Part shown: positions 38,802 to 52,752 of the stretch, in pieces
Numbering within the stretch: position 1 is the stretch's first letter
Layout: each line of letters opens with the position of its first letter
Assembly (NCBI GenBank): GCA_023333565.1
Contig: JAJKFH010001315.1
Span: 496,001-560,000 of the forward strand
Source of the DNA: Puffinus mauretanicus
Lineage: Eukaryota > Chordata > Aves > Procellariiformes > Procellariidae
Reading direction: 5' to 3'
DNA: 64,000 bases
Program-made: the position numbers and the translations under genes
Notes under the pieces: generated by a model
Told to the model about the DNA's origin: nothing
Seen by the model: only the letters and a program-made list of their open reading frames with translations
The model's database searches: none

Positions 38802-40022
38802 GTAGCCACTCCGTCTCTTTACTGCTCTTCACCAGGCGTACACAAACACTTGCAGAATCAGTGCTTCACCGGGTCTCCTTACCTGGGCCCGTACCATTTT
38901 ACAGGCTTATCTATGTGCATGAGCAAAACCTCTTCTTTCTGCTTCTTTGTTCCCCGAGGGGAGAAAATTGAACAGTCGTACTGGTTGATTTTAAGTGACT
39001 GAGCATAGGTTTCTGTGTTTATAATCAGTGATCAAGAATTTTGGCCTGAGCCTTTACTTCAAACATTGTTGTCATGAGCAACAAGAAAAACACCTTTTCT
39101 GAAATTATACGTGGAAATACATAAACACACGTATTACTCAGCCCTTGGCAGCCAGATGGCGCCAGATGGACTTGCAGACTGGTCTGCGGCGTGGAACGAA
39201 GCCTCTTCCTGTCTGCTGAATCCAGGCAAGGAGGATAGATACGGCTGCAGGGGCAGCCCGACAAACGCAGCAGTAAGGATGCTGTGGCTGCAGCACCGGA
39301 TATTTATCGTACCTGTGTTGCGGTAAAAACTCATCCACAGCAAAGTTTTGGTATAGGGAGAGTAGATTTTCCTGCATTCAAAACTATTTTTGAATGCCTT
39401 TTTATGACTTTCAGCAGAAGATTGTAATTTCTAAACATATGCGTTGTGTGACAAAAATAAAAGGAAAAAACACCAAATATGTTTAGGAACCTGGTTATTT
39501 TTCTTTACTGTGTGCAGGACATCCTTATAATTTTCCCATATTACTCTAACAAATGAGGGAGCGCTTTGTTTACAAGCAGTACTTAACTTTGATTCTATTA
39601 TCTTTATCATGATCGTAGATATCCCAGTGTGGCCTTAGGGAAGAACAGCACAAAGGGCTGCTTCTTGTGCCTTGCAAAACTTAGAAACTGCCTGGAATCA
39701 AATCTCCAGGTCCTAGGGAAGTGAGGAGCTTTGGGGCTTGCTATTTCCCAGAGGTCCCTGTTTTTCTGCTGAGCTGAACAACTAAAGGAGGTCAGCCGGC
39801 TCCCTGTACAAGAAACAGAACTAAATTAACTGAATCCAAAACGCTGAAGATTTTGAGTGTCCCTGAAGACTTTCACAAAATACAGGATTCTTATATTAAA
39901 AACATGAAGGAGTGTATGAAGGGCCCAGCTTTGGACCACCTTTTCTGGGAACTCACAGACACAGGAAGGATGTCAAGTTGTATTTGCAGCTGCAGCTTTC
40001 AGATGTCTTCTGTTCTTTCCAG
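38802..40022 (+). other. Former intron of the IGSF22 remnant
   Basis: No clear domain was seen. A stretch at 39853-39960 is open (VPEDFHKIQDSYIKNMKE) and could be a linker exon, but I could not match it to an Ig or FnIII pattern. Confidence 0.45.
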
Positions 40023-40317
40023 ATTCTCCTGTTATTGAAGACGTCTGTCCTCGAGCTTTTTGCTGCACACAGCGTTACTGTGAAGACTAAGCATACAGAA
40101 AGCATCAAGGTGCCTCTCAAGGCAAAGCCAGTCCCAAAGTCACGTGGTTCAAAGATGGTATTGAGGTGACAGAGGAAGAGAAGGTGGTGGAGGAGAAAGC
40201 CAGTGACTTCGTTACTCACAATCAAAACCTGTGTGAGGGAAGACAGTGGAGCCATTATGCTGAATCTGAAAAATGACTGTGGCTCGGCTTCTGACAATCC
40301 TTACCTCAACTTTGTTA
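40023..40317 (+). pseudogene. IGSF22: IGSF22 remnant: Ig domain exon broken into three frames
   Basis: After acceptor TGTTCTTTCCAG, one frame reads LFAAHSVTVKTKHTESIKVP. The next reads VTWFKDGIEVTEEEKVVEEK followed by ASDFVT. A third reads LTIKTCVREDSGAIMLNLKN then DCGSAS. VTWFKDG is strand C and REDSGA is the E-F turn of an I-set domain. The domain thus needs at least two frame changes, near 40140 and 40215. The donor is GTAGGT. Confidence 0.82.
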
Positions 40318-40576
40318 GTAGGTCCTAAATTAATCATTTTATAGCAGGAATCACAGGTAGATATGTTGGGTTACAGACTCTGTAATTCAGACTTTCTTTT
40401 TAAAAGTCTTGCAGTGGGGCAGACTCTGAGTTATCAAATCAAGTGATTCAAGACAGTTTAGTTTTGCTGTAATCTACACTGATTTACATCGTGTCAGGGT
40501 ATGACCCTCTAAATAATAGCCCTCCATGTCACTCTGGTCAGCTGCTCACACTGCAGACAAACTAAAACCCCCACAG

Positions 40577-40846
40577 GGGAAAGCAGAGTTCCTGTAACAC
40601 ATGGGGAAAATGTAAAATGAGATGGAAAGCACTCAAAGGCAATGGAGGAAAGCAGGTGACTCACTTAGTCACCAAGAGGAGGGTGGCTGGAGAAAAAATC
40701 GTGGATCAAAGTAGGGGTGGTGGAGAGCAACGGCACCACATTTTCTATGGAGAAGGTGGAGCAAGGGAAAGCTTACTAACTCAGAGTACGTGCCATCAAC
40801 TCTGAGGGCCTCATTGAGCCCCTGGAAACAGAAGAAGTTTTTGCTG
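40577..40846 (+). pseudogene. IGSF22: IGSF22 remnant: first FnIII domain, frameshift and stop
   Basis: After acceptor CCCCCACAG, the frame gives KMRWKALKGNGGKQVTHL, then RRVAGEK. After a shift near 40700 in an A-run it gives SWIKVGVVESNGTTFSMEKV, AY, TAA at 40777-40779, and LRVRAINSEGLIEPLETEEV. The WKAP.DNGG and RV.A.N..G motifs are classic FnIII. The stop is one transition away from a Gln codon. The expected GT donor after 40846 reads GA. Confidence 0.8.
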
Positions 40847-43115
<2,269 letters not shown>

Positions 43116-43215
43116 GTACCAGATTCAAAATGGATGGTTTTCTGGAGGATACAGAATGAGTTCTGTGTGATAGCTGTGAACCACGCAGGCTCTGGACTTC
43201 TCAGCATCCCTCAAC
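43116..43215 (+). pseudogene. IGSF22: IGSF22 remnant: second FnIII domain, second half, cut by a CR1 insertion
   Basis: After acceptor GTGTCTCTAG it reads [13 protein letters not shown], then TGA at 43157-43159. Dropping to the next frame gives [19 protein letters not shown]. This is the E-F-G part of an FnIII fold ([11 protein letters not shown]), and the fault fits a 2-base deletion at the expected Tyr codon. The CR1 body starts at about 43216. The exon resumes at 44247. Confidence 0.82.
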
Positions 43216-44241
43216 GGAGGGTCAACGGAGTTAAATCCAGTTGGCGGCCGGTCACGAGCGGTGTTCCCCAGGGCTCAGTTTTGGGGCCGGTGTTGTTTAA
43301 TATCTTTATCGATGATCTGGACGAGGGGATCGAGTGTTCCCTTAGTAAGTTTGCAGACGACACCAAGCTGGGCGGGAGTGTTGATCTGCTGGAGGGTAGG
43401 AAGGCTCTGCAGAGGGACCTGGACAGACTGGATCGATGGGCCGAGGCCAATGTATGAGGTTCAACAAGGCCAAGTGCCGGGTCCTGCGCCGGCCACAACA
43501 ACTGAGCAGCTACGGGCTAAGGAAGAGTGGCTGGAAAGCTGCCCGGAGGAAAAGGACCTGGGGTGCTGATTGACAGCCCGGCTGAACATGAGCCCGGCAG
43601 TGTGCTCAGGTAGCCAAGAGGCCAATGGCATCCCTGGCCTGCTTATTAGGAATAGTGTGGCCAACTTAGGAGTAGGAGGTGATGGTGCCCCTGTGCACCG
43701 GCACTGGTGGGGGCCGCACCTCGAATCCTGTGTTCAGTTTTGGAGCCCCCTCACTACAAAGAAGGACATGGAGGTGCTGGGAGCATGTCCAGAGGGAGGA
43801 ACCTTGAAGCTGGTGAAGACCTAGACACAAGTCTGATGAGGAAGCTGGGGAACTGGACGGTGTTTACAGCCTGGAGAGGAGGCTGAGGGAGACCTCATCC
43901 ATGCTCTACAACTACCTGAAAGGAGGTTGCTTGAGGTGGGGGTTGGTCTCTTCTCCCAAGTAACAGCGATAGGACGAGAGGAAATGACCTCAAGTTGCGC
44001 CAGGGGAGGTTTAGATTGGGCATTAGGAGAAATTTCTTTACTGAAAGAGTGGTCAGGCCTTGGAACAGGCTGCCCAGGGAAGTGGTGGAGTCCCCATCCC
44101 TGGAGGTATTTAAAAGACGAGTAGATGAGGCGCTTAGGGACCTGGTGTAGTGGGCATGGTGTGTTGGATTGACGGTTGGACTCGATGATCTTAAAGGTCT
44201 TTTCCAACCTTACTGATTCTATGATTCTATGATTCTATGAT
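43216..44241 (+). mobile_element. CR1 LINE, 5'-truncated, inserted in an IGSF22 exon
   Basis: The element carries CR1 reverse transcriptase sequence ([20 protein letters not shown], then [20 protein letters not shown]) and runs to the 3' end, with three to four tandem copies of ATTCTATG. Frameshifts follow the RT segment, so it is inactive. TCAAC occurs at both edges (43211-43215 and 44242-44246), a possible short target duplication. Because CR1 itself has similar bases there, the 5' boundary is uncertain by about 6 bases. It is longer than the copy at 397-1284 and starts further 5'. Confidence 0.94.
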
Positions 44242-44246
44242 TCAAC

Positions 44247-44270
44247 CGCTCATTGCAAAGGATCCTATCA
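44247..44270 (+). pseudogene. IGSF22: IGSF22 remnant: exon tail resuming after the CR1 insertion
   Basis: The 24 bases after the CR1 end, joined to the sequence before it with one TCAAC copy, read on in frame as SIPQPLIAKDPI. They stop at a GTATGT donor. The linker wording (..P.P..AKDPI) is typical of the join between FnIII domains in MyBP-C-like proteins. This supports one exon cut in two. Confidence 0.7.
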
Positions 44271-46173
44271 GTATGTTTCTTTCACTGTTTAATATCTAGT
44301 TTTCCTAAACATGTATGCGATGACCAGACCTATGCATTTATGACTGAAGTCTGAAGGAATGTGGCAATTCCAGCCTGGCTCAATGTAATGGATTGCATTG
44401 TGTTTACAGCTTAACTAAAGATGAAGGAAGGCCTTAATAGCGTTGGCTATAAATGTAATTATATTGTAACTAAGTGCCTGAAAGTGTGATATTATTCACT
44501 TAAAATATGTAACTATTAAGATAAGGACACAGTAAGAGATTCCCACCTGGGGGGAATTGAGTATATGCAAACAGCAGAGATCAACATGATAAAGGTGCTC
44601 TGAGGTGTAGATACCTTTAGTACTTAATGTTTACATATAGATTGCCGAAGGCCCTAATGTATGACAAGGAAAATAATTTCTCATACATGTTACTATGGTC
44701 CTTTCATCAGTCCCCCATCAACCCTTTTAAAAGAAGAGAAAACTCTTGTGGAATTCATGAAAGTTTCTTACATTCTTTTATTTTAATACTGAATTTTTAG
44801 TAGCAAAGCATCTGTGCCTAATTCTGGACTGATCAAAATCACAGGCAAACTCCAAAGGATTACAGTAGCCTCAGAAATGCTGAAATGGGCAGATTTTATT
44901 TTGTGCCAGTTATAGAGAATTCTTACTGTATATGACCATATAACTAAAGCATTTTAAAAACAAAAGGCTGTCAGAGGCCATCAATAAGTAGCTTAAACTA
45001 TTGATGGAATCTTGTAAAGATACAGGAGTGGGCCTTAGTAACTGCACATAATTTAGAAAAAAACCTGGCCAAGTGTGGAAGCTGGTATAGCTGAAAAATG
45101 AGAGGATTCTGTGTAGTAGACGAGAGCCTTGAGGTTAAATAGTTACTCAGATGGGAAAGCATTCAGGTTCCTTTACATCAGAAGACAACACAAAACCAAT
45201 TTAGAGCCTGAAGCTATGATTCTTCTCCTATTTGAAGACTTGCATTATTTCATATTAGCCTAGGAGAATATGTACTGTCCATATGCACCATACTCCTTAT
45301 GACCTTGTGTGCTCATATGAGTGTTCTGTATAAAAGCCATTAGCATCAAGTTTGTCATGGCATGCTGCACTGGTTGACATTTTTGGTTTGGGGGGAGGGT
45401 CGTTGCATTTTAACTGAGACTTTCAGAGCAGAATGTGGATTTGGATACACAACTCCCTATTCATTTCATTAAAAACATACAGATATTTTTTTAATATTCC
45501 ATCTTTTGCTCTTCTTACATATTACGGAGATCGAACTAAACTGCTGCAAGGTGGACTAAAGAGCAAAAAGCAAGATCTGTATTTTCAGAAGTGACTATTA
45601 ATTAGGGGTGCTGTAATCTTTGGCAAATAAACTTGAAGAACATTAACAGGATCTTGCAAGCCAGTAAGCTAATTCACTAATCCAAGCAGTCCAGATAGCA
45701 CCTGACCGCTTTACACAGGACTGTAAGAGGGATTTATTAAACAAGAAGAGACACAAGGCACTCAAAGCCATACAAGGCAGATTATAGCAAATGTACTGCA
45801 GAGCTTACCAGTCAGCTCGGAAGAGACAGAAGCAAACCTTTAATGCTAGACACCTCTCCCAAACACATGTGGAGAATGAGTGGTGGTCAGTGCTCACAGA
45901 AGGTGCCCTTTCCAAGCTGAATTCAGATGGTCCTGTGTCAAATGTTGTGAGGTTTTTTCTTAAATGGCCAACCTTGGGATGGGGCATACATATATCTGCC
46001 ATGTTAGGAACTGTGTTGTTTTGTTGGACAGATTTGCTCTGTGTTTATTAAGGCTCCTTTTATCCTAAAACCTTGCAGGTTCAGCATCTTGAAATAGGAA
46101 CAGCTCTGTATTCACATATGCAGGCATAGGCCTGCAGGTACAGCAGTGTGTCACAGCTCTCCTGCTGCCACAG
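44271..46173 (+). other. Former intron of the IGSF22 remnant
   Basis: The sequence is AT-rich and non-coding. I see no domain block, RNA gene or identifiable repeat. Confidence 0.6.
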
Positions 46174-46450
<277 letters not shown>

Positions 46451-48906
46451 GTAAGACCTGCAGTATCCGTCCAGCTGGTACTCCCAGCTATCAGGTGTTA
46501 CTTTCTTTTGTTTTTAACATATACCTCATTTTGTAAAGCATTATCAAATTCATCTTGCACAAAAGAACATTTAGCATCACAGCTCTGCATCACATCTTCT
46601 TTTTGCTGAGTTTTCAGAGGTGCTGAGAGAAGGTGGAGAGCAGCACAAGCTGTGCAGTCCTTGAGCCAAATTAAAATCATTCTGCCATCTTTCTTGCTGA
46701 GCTGTCCCCTGAATGAGTATGTCAGGTATAACAGCAGTTGTTTCTTCCACCGTCTGACCTCTCACCTCACATCTCACATGTGATTACAGAAGTCACTTTT
46801 GGAAGATTCTCTGATTCCTGTCATAGATACTGTAGTCTGAGTATGGGTTAGAAGGATAGGTACTACAGCAAATAAACCATCACATTTGAAATGCCTGTTT
46901 GTTGTAAATAGGGTGGTACTGAGACAGGATTATAATTCTTTCAGGTGCTTGGTTTGAATGGGATGAACAGTCAGGTACCAGCATGCTAAAGTTGAAATAA
47001 TATTATCAGAGGTCATGCTTCAAAGACACTAATTATGTCTTGAGAATGAAGGTGTCATGACCTGCCATGAAATCCCTAGATAGCTTACTATTTGAGGTAG
47101 CAAAGTATTTAAATCTTTATTGTTTAGGACTTACGATTGCTCAATTATTAATTAGGAAATTCAGACTTTTTATGTCTAAGGTACCTCCCAGGTTCAAAGC
47201 ATGGTGCTGACTGCCCTCAGTAGCAGTAACGCCAGCAAGAAAAGATGCATGATTCGTGAGTCCTGTTATATAGCGCTGATTCCTATAGAGTAGAAGGACA
47301 TTCAGGCTTGACTAAGGAAGTCTCAGAAGGCAACATCCAGATGACAGATAGAAAAAATGGTTGTTTCTCTTCTTGGTCTCCACTGTGGAACTACACAACC
47401 CGTCTGTGCAGCACGGCTTTGTTACCACATCTCCAAATAGAGAAACACCAAAAAATCCCAGAGAGACTGCAGGCTCCAGACAAGCTTGTCTGGTGTGGAA
47501 TGGCAACATGCAGTACTGTACTGAAGAGTATGAGAAGTCCTATAAGAATCAGACATTATACAAAATTGCTTGTGGCAATTGAAGGTGGACAGTAAAATCA
47601 TCTAATGAGGCGTTAAATCTGCCTCTTCTTTTTCTTTGTTCTCATTCACTTTTTACATGAACTATTTTTAAATGTTCCTGTTCCACCTGCCTCACCTGAA
47701 ATTTTTCTGAATAGGTGCTCATCACTAAGCTGTTGATTGCTAAGGCATTAATGTTTCTTTTCTGGTGGTATGGGCATTAGGAAAGGAGCTGGCAACATTG
47801 CAACCCTTACACTAACTGCCTTCTGCTGAAACAGTTTGAAGGTTTCTTCTTCCAGTCTCCAGGCATGACTCAACAGACTAAAGAATGGCTTTACTTTTCT
47901 GTGTGATCTCTCACTCTTAACTTTTTAATTTATCTCTCTCTATCTGTTTTTCCTTTATTCCCCCCACAGGTGTGATGTGACTGTGAGGCTGAAGAGCCAC
48001 ATGGTGGTTTGTGCTGGGACAGAAATGCATTCATGCATCTTTCCCTGTGAGATTGTGTGCTGTGTCCTGTCAGAGGAGAAATCCTGCAGTTAGAGTTTTC
48101 TTGGGCACCTGGTGAAATACAGCTGCAGGGCTGTGGAGGCTGTAGTTGTCCTTTGGCCTTTATCTCATGAGCTGTCACTTTGGTTTAAAAGAAGTTGACT
48201 GTTGGAGAAAACTCATGCGTGCTCTAGGTTCACGAAGTCCTGCATACCCGCTCACTGTTTTTATGGCTAGTCTTTTTATGAGGCTCCCTGTGGTGGTAAG
48301 GGTGGAGGGACTTCTGTGCACGCAAGTTTGTCAGCTGCACAATCCAGCCCTCTGCAGCTGGAGCAACAGTGTTCAGCAAACCGTAAAACTCTCTGATTCA
48401 TCATGAGAAGAAGAATTTTTTGAGCATGCAACTACAGTTCATGCTAACTGAAGTGAAATCCTTCTGAATTAAATCTTGAGTGACCTAGGGGAGTGATCGG
48501 GTTGTAAAGACAATGCTTGAGGTCCCAACACTGTCCCTTCTGAGGTACCATTTCTATTAACATGGATGTTGAGCTCATTTCTGTAGAGGCTAAGGGCAAC
48601 TTCTGTGCTTTCCTTTTTTTTAAGCCTAGACTACTGCATGAGCTGAGGCCCTACAGTATCTTGCAGAATCAGGCCCAGTGTAAGAAGGTATCTCTCAGTC
48701 TAAATTGTACAAGTTTATCTATATCACACCAGCTGTTTTCCCTCAGCTTTCAAGATGATCAAACTAATGAACTGTAGCATGAGGTTTATGTGGCATCTCC
48801 CAAGCCAAGCCAGCTCTATGCACTTTGCAGGGAGCAAAGCCTGCCGTTGCCTTTACAGCTTGGAGAAATCTCTAGGATTGTTGTCCTTGAAACATTTTTC
48901 TATCAG
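46451..48906 (+). other. Former intron of the IGSF22 remnant
   Basis: No convincing domain was seen. The open stretch at 47308-47595 does not follow an Ig or FnIII pattern. Confidence 0.5.
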
Positions 48907-49199
48907 GCTGATCACATACAAGTGGCTCCTGTAGACACAGATATCCCTTTTGTGCTCAAAGACGTGGTTTGTTTCTGTTGCCACCCAAGTCAGGAAGCAG
49001 AACATTATAGCTGCACATTTGTCTTGGCCAGGGCTCACCACCACCACCAGTGACGTGGCAAAAAGAAGGCGTATCAACAAGAGGGAGGACAAGAACCATT
49101 CCCAGTCCTTATCCACAGCACCAAGTGATTTGTTTCTGACCTCTACTAGATTATCCTCAAGAATACTTACGGACAAGCCCTTTTGAATCCAAGTTGCAG
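48907..49199 (+). pseudogene. IGSF22: IGSF22 remnant: Ig domain between FnIII domains, scrambled frames
   Basis: Fragments in successive frames read VAPVDTDIPFVLKDVV, SVATQVRKQNIIAAHLSW, GQGSPPPPVTWQKEGVSTRG and NTYGQALLNPSC. GSPPPPVTWQKEG is the B-C region of an I-set domain, and TYGQALLNPSC fits strands F-G. Candidate splice sites are TTTCTATCAG and GTACAG. At least three frame changes are needed, so this is the worst-decayed domain. Confidence 0.65.
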
Positions 49200-50130
49200 G
49201 TACAGTATAGAGCAAACTTGAGCATCTCAGTCACCTCTGGGTGTCGACAGGAGGTATTCCTCTGCTGATAGAAATTTCACACAATTTCTGCATCAATACT
49301 AGAGTTGGGAAGGTTGGTTTTTTTCTTCAAAAAAACAAATGATCCCAATCATACACACCCCTTCTCCAAAAAATGCTGCAGGAGCGATCCAAAATGTTGT
49401 TTCCACTCAAGGGGAGAAAGACTCCCTGGTCACAAAGGATTTTCCTACCTCTTGTCACTGTGTTTCCCAAGTCCCACCTTCACACTAGCTCAGAGCCAGA
49501 GCCAGTTAGCTGAGCCAAGCCGGGGAGCAGCATCCCTCAGAGCTGAGGGATAAGGAAGGTACTGCTGGGGCTTTGCTCACTCTGTCCAATGTAGAGGGAA
49601 AGGGTGAAGCCGTTATTGCTCCAGACATCCCCAAATGCTGCCTTGTTTTTCATGCCATTATTTGATCGGGCAAATCACCATAACAGCATTAACACAACAG
49701 TGTCTGTCCCCTCAGCAGTCTGGTGACATCATTTCCATTGCAAGTGAGTCTATGACAGCCAAGTGGACATGACTTGCTCCTTAGAGAGACTCCTATTACT
49801 ATAATGATCCGCTGGGAGTTAGGGACCTTTGCAGCGTATTTTGTACTTGTCATCTCTTCAGAGAGTGCTTTTTAAAACTAACAGCCTTATTTTTACATCA
49901 GAAGGGAATTACACAAGGCAAATTGGTCCTCAGGTTGCTCAGGGTAGAAGAAATCAAGGAAAGAAGTACTTTCCTAGACACACAGGGACTTTGGAAGGGA
50001 GGAGCTGAAGTGAAAACTTCTTGCCCCAGAAAAGCACAGAGGGAGGGTCCCAAACAGAAGAAACCAATAACCAATACTGAAATGTGCTCATTAATTCTTA
50101 GATTTCCCCTGACCATCCACTAATCTGCAG
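49200..50130 (+). other. Former intron of the IGSF22 remnant
   Basis: The sequence is non-coding, and I see nothing recognisable in it. Confidence 0.55.
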
Positions 50131-50383
50131 CTGGTTGAGGAAGTCCCAAACACTGTGACCCTAAATCATAGCTCAGATGTAGAAGACGACTAGCAGAGTG
50201 ATTATGGTGTCCTGAAAAGTGATGTCAGTACTGCCACATGGTTCACAACTGTGGAGAACACCTACATCAATGAGTACACTGTCACCGGCCCAGGGAAGAA
50301 ATACTTCTTCTGAGTCATTGTCTGCGATGACACTGGGGACCCTCTGGATTCACAGGAGCAGTGGTACATCTCCAAAGACAGAG
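50131..50383 (+). pseudogene. IGSF22: IGSF22 remnant: fourth FnIII domain, two in-frame stops
   Basis: A single frame runs through the whole exon: LVEEVPNTVTLNHSSDVEDD, TAG 50191-50193, QSDYGVLKSDVSTATWFTTV, ENTYINEYTVTGPGKKYFF, TGA 50311-50313, VIVCDDTGDPLDSQEQWYIS. Acceptor TAATCTGCAG and donor GTAAGC are intact. The YTVTG..PGKKYFFRV pattern is FnIII strands E-F, and the TGA replaces the Arg expected there (a one-base change). Confidence 0.84.
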
Positions 50384-52449
50384 GTAAGCATAAAAATTCA
50401 TGACAACACTGGAGGCAGATGGGTGCTCTTGTACACAAGACTGTGGACTAAGCTCAGGCTCCCTCCGTGGCCTTGGGTATATTACTAACATATTCTGCAC
50501 CTCAGGTCCCCACCTGGGGAATAGACACAAGAATACCTCCTGGCCTATCCCATCCGTTTGTCAGCAATCTCTGCAGGACCAGGCTTCCTTTTACAGTATG
50601 TATGTGTAGCGCATTATATAGCAGTTCATACAGATGCTGTTTAAATTAAAATTCAAGACAGTAAGGGCCATCCGTGTGGGTGATATTGTCATGTCTTGAC
50701 ATAACAGATGATTGGCGTTACAAGTCATTTGTCTTGTAGCATAGTTCCAGTCTGACTGGGATTTGTTTCCTAAATGAAAAGCAAGCTGTCACATGTAGGA
50801 GACTGTGCGACAGTCTTTCTGGGCCAGAAGCTATAAGAAGTCCCTAAATTAAACACTCAGAGGTCATCCTGTCAGGTAAACGCCTTCTCCTTTGTTCAGT
50901 CGCTCCTTGCTTAGGCCTTATCAATAATAAGGATGTCTCATTAGCAGTACTCCCAAACAAAACTGAACATGCCCCAGCTCGTCAAATCAAAATGGTAAGT
51001 GATCCTTCTGCCCAGCCTGTGGCAAAGCAGAATGCAGTTACTCTGAATAGTGAGATCCAAGCCAAATTTTTTTGCTTGGCCTGTGCCTGTTGTAATAAAA
51101 AATATAGTAATATAAAACAAACTATATATTAATATATATTACCAGACTATACATATATTTCTTCAGAAGCCTATCCACATGCTGCTACAAGTCTTCTAAT
51201 CCCATTAAGAGTAATGGGCAATACATTAAAATAACAGAATAAGTAGTACACTAAAATGAGTAACCAGGCGTCAAATTGTGTATTTGTATTTAACAATCAG
51301 CCTTCCTTGATCGACGTCACTAGACCGTAGGTGTGTTACTTCAGCTGCATGTGCAGCTGAGAAAGAGCACTTCCAGTTATGTGGCTGTAGTCATGTTCCT
51401 GTATGGAAGTACTCTAGTCCGGTATTTTACAGAGTCTGAAGTAACTTCAGTAATTTCTGTGTATGTAGGTGAGCATAGCAGAGTAGTAGATGGAGGAAAG
51501 CTAGGTTGGTTGTGGCTGGCAGTGCATTCCCTTGAACATTCCTTTGATAACAGCCCACCTGTCTTCAGGCAGGGCAGCAGGATACAAGCAGATGTGAACC
51601 AATTTCCTATTCTTCATTATAAATGGCAAGTCACAAGGTCTGTTTGCACAAACCTGAGAGACTCTAGCAAAACTCTGAAGGATAAGGAGGAGATAAGCTG
51701 TTTTCTGAGAATGAGGTCTCGTAAGAGAATTTTGCCATACAGTGCTACATTTAGGATCCAGGAGATTTACCTGATGGGACCCCATGACAGTGCAAACGGA
51801 GATAATAAAGACTTCAAGAAATGTGTTTAAATACAGGCTGAAAATGGAACACTTGCAGTGGACACTGGAAATTCCTGCAGTTCCCCTTGATTCCCCCAGA
51901 GCATTCTGTAGACTATTAATGCCTAATAAGCAGAGCAATATCCCTTCCTTTACAAGATCACCTGCTTTGGTTTATAATTGGCTGTAATTTAATCATGCAT
52001 TTCTGAAGTGCCTTGGGAGCCAAATATCCAAAAGCACTTTACAATTTAATGGCATTAGTGAGAGAAGACATTGATATATCCCCATGGAGCAAAAACCTGA
52101 CACTTTATTTACAGACCAAGAAACAAAGAAATTAATTGCCTGCTTACAGTTGCATAGCAGATTAATAGGAGAATGAGATTTCTGATTCCTTCCTCTCTTA
52201 CTTCTCAGTTTGTATTTATTTACATGTTGAGATGCGTATGCTGGTCAGATGCTGAGAGTAATGCGGTTGTTCATTCTTCCTCCTCTCTGAGTTTTGCCTG
52301 GTGGGAAAGAAGGCCCACATCATGAAATGTCATACCCAAGCTCTTTGGATTTGTACTCGTGCAGGAGAAGACTCTCTATCTTGATGGTGCTGGCTCTGTG
52401 TTTGCGTGTTTGCATGTGCAACAGACAGTGCAGTGCAAAGCAGCCCATA
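50384..52449 (+). other. Former intron of the IGSF22 remnant
   Basis: Overlapping open frames on both strands (165 codons at 51333-51830 plus, 145 codons at 51501-51938 minus) show no known domain. A MIR-like remnant lies at 52030-52195. Confidence 0.5.
52030..52195 (+). repeat. MIR-like SINE remnant
   Basis: The segments AAAAGCACTTTACAATTTAA, TATATCCCCATGGAGC, ACAGACCAAGAAACAAAGAA and TTAATTGCCTGCTTACAGTT follow the MIR order (core, CCCCATTTTACAGA, GAAACTGAGGC, AAGTGACTTGCCCAAGGT). It is diverged, and the ends are approximate. Confidence 0.5.
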
Positions 52450-52752
52450 GTGACTCTGTCCTCAACGGAGTGTTTTGACTTCAAGATGGAGTACCCCAGG
52501 AAGGACTGTGCTTCCTGCTTCATTGCCCCACTGAAGAACCACAGCATGAGTCATGGCAACGACTGTGCCATGAGCTGTGCTTTCATCAGCAACCCCCACC
52601 CAACACTGACCCTGTACAAGGGCAATATTAGCATCGCATCCAATTCTAAATTATGGTTCAACTCAACAAGTAGCATCTGTCTGTGTATGATCCCTATAAC
52701 TTGCAGCTGCAAGCTGATCATCTGTGGGAAGTCAGATTTGCAGCCACTGTGA
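52450..52752 (+). pseudogene. IGSF22: IGSF22 remnant: last Ig domain
   Basis: The frame reads CFDFKMEYPRKDCASCFIAP, LKNHSMSHGNDCAMSCAFIS, NPHPTLTLYKGNISIASNSK and LWFNSTSSICLCMIPITC. This is an I-set pattern: GNDCAMSCAF is strand B with Cys, NPHPT the B-C turn, and LVIP the strand E region. The Trp of strand C is Leu here. After SCKL the expected DSG.Y.V motif is lost to a frameshift near 52705, and the frame stops at 52750-52752. The open frame starts earlier, at 52294, but the upstream part is not domain-like. Confidence 0.72.

Noticed and set aside
39853..39975. Possible linker exon of IGSF22 (VPEDFHKIQDSYIKNMKE)
   Set aside because: The stretch is open but has no clear acceptor or donor and does not fit Ig or FnIII strands.
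51333..51938. Overlapping plus (165 codons) and minus (145 codons) open frames
   Set aside because: They overlap on opposite strands, lie in a former intron of the IGSF22 remnant and resemble no known family.
52294..52449. Upstream extension of the last Ig block as coding
   Set aside because: The frame is open, but the residues do not follow an Ig pattern and several AG acceptor candidates lie after it. It is probably intron read-through.
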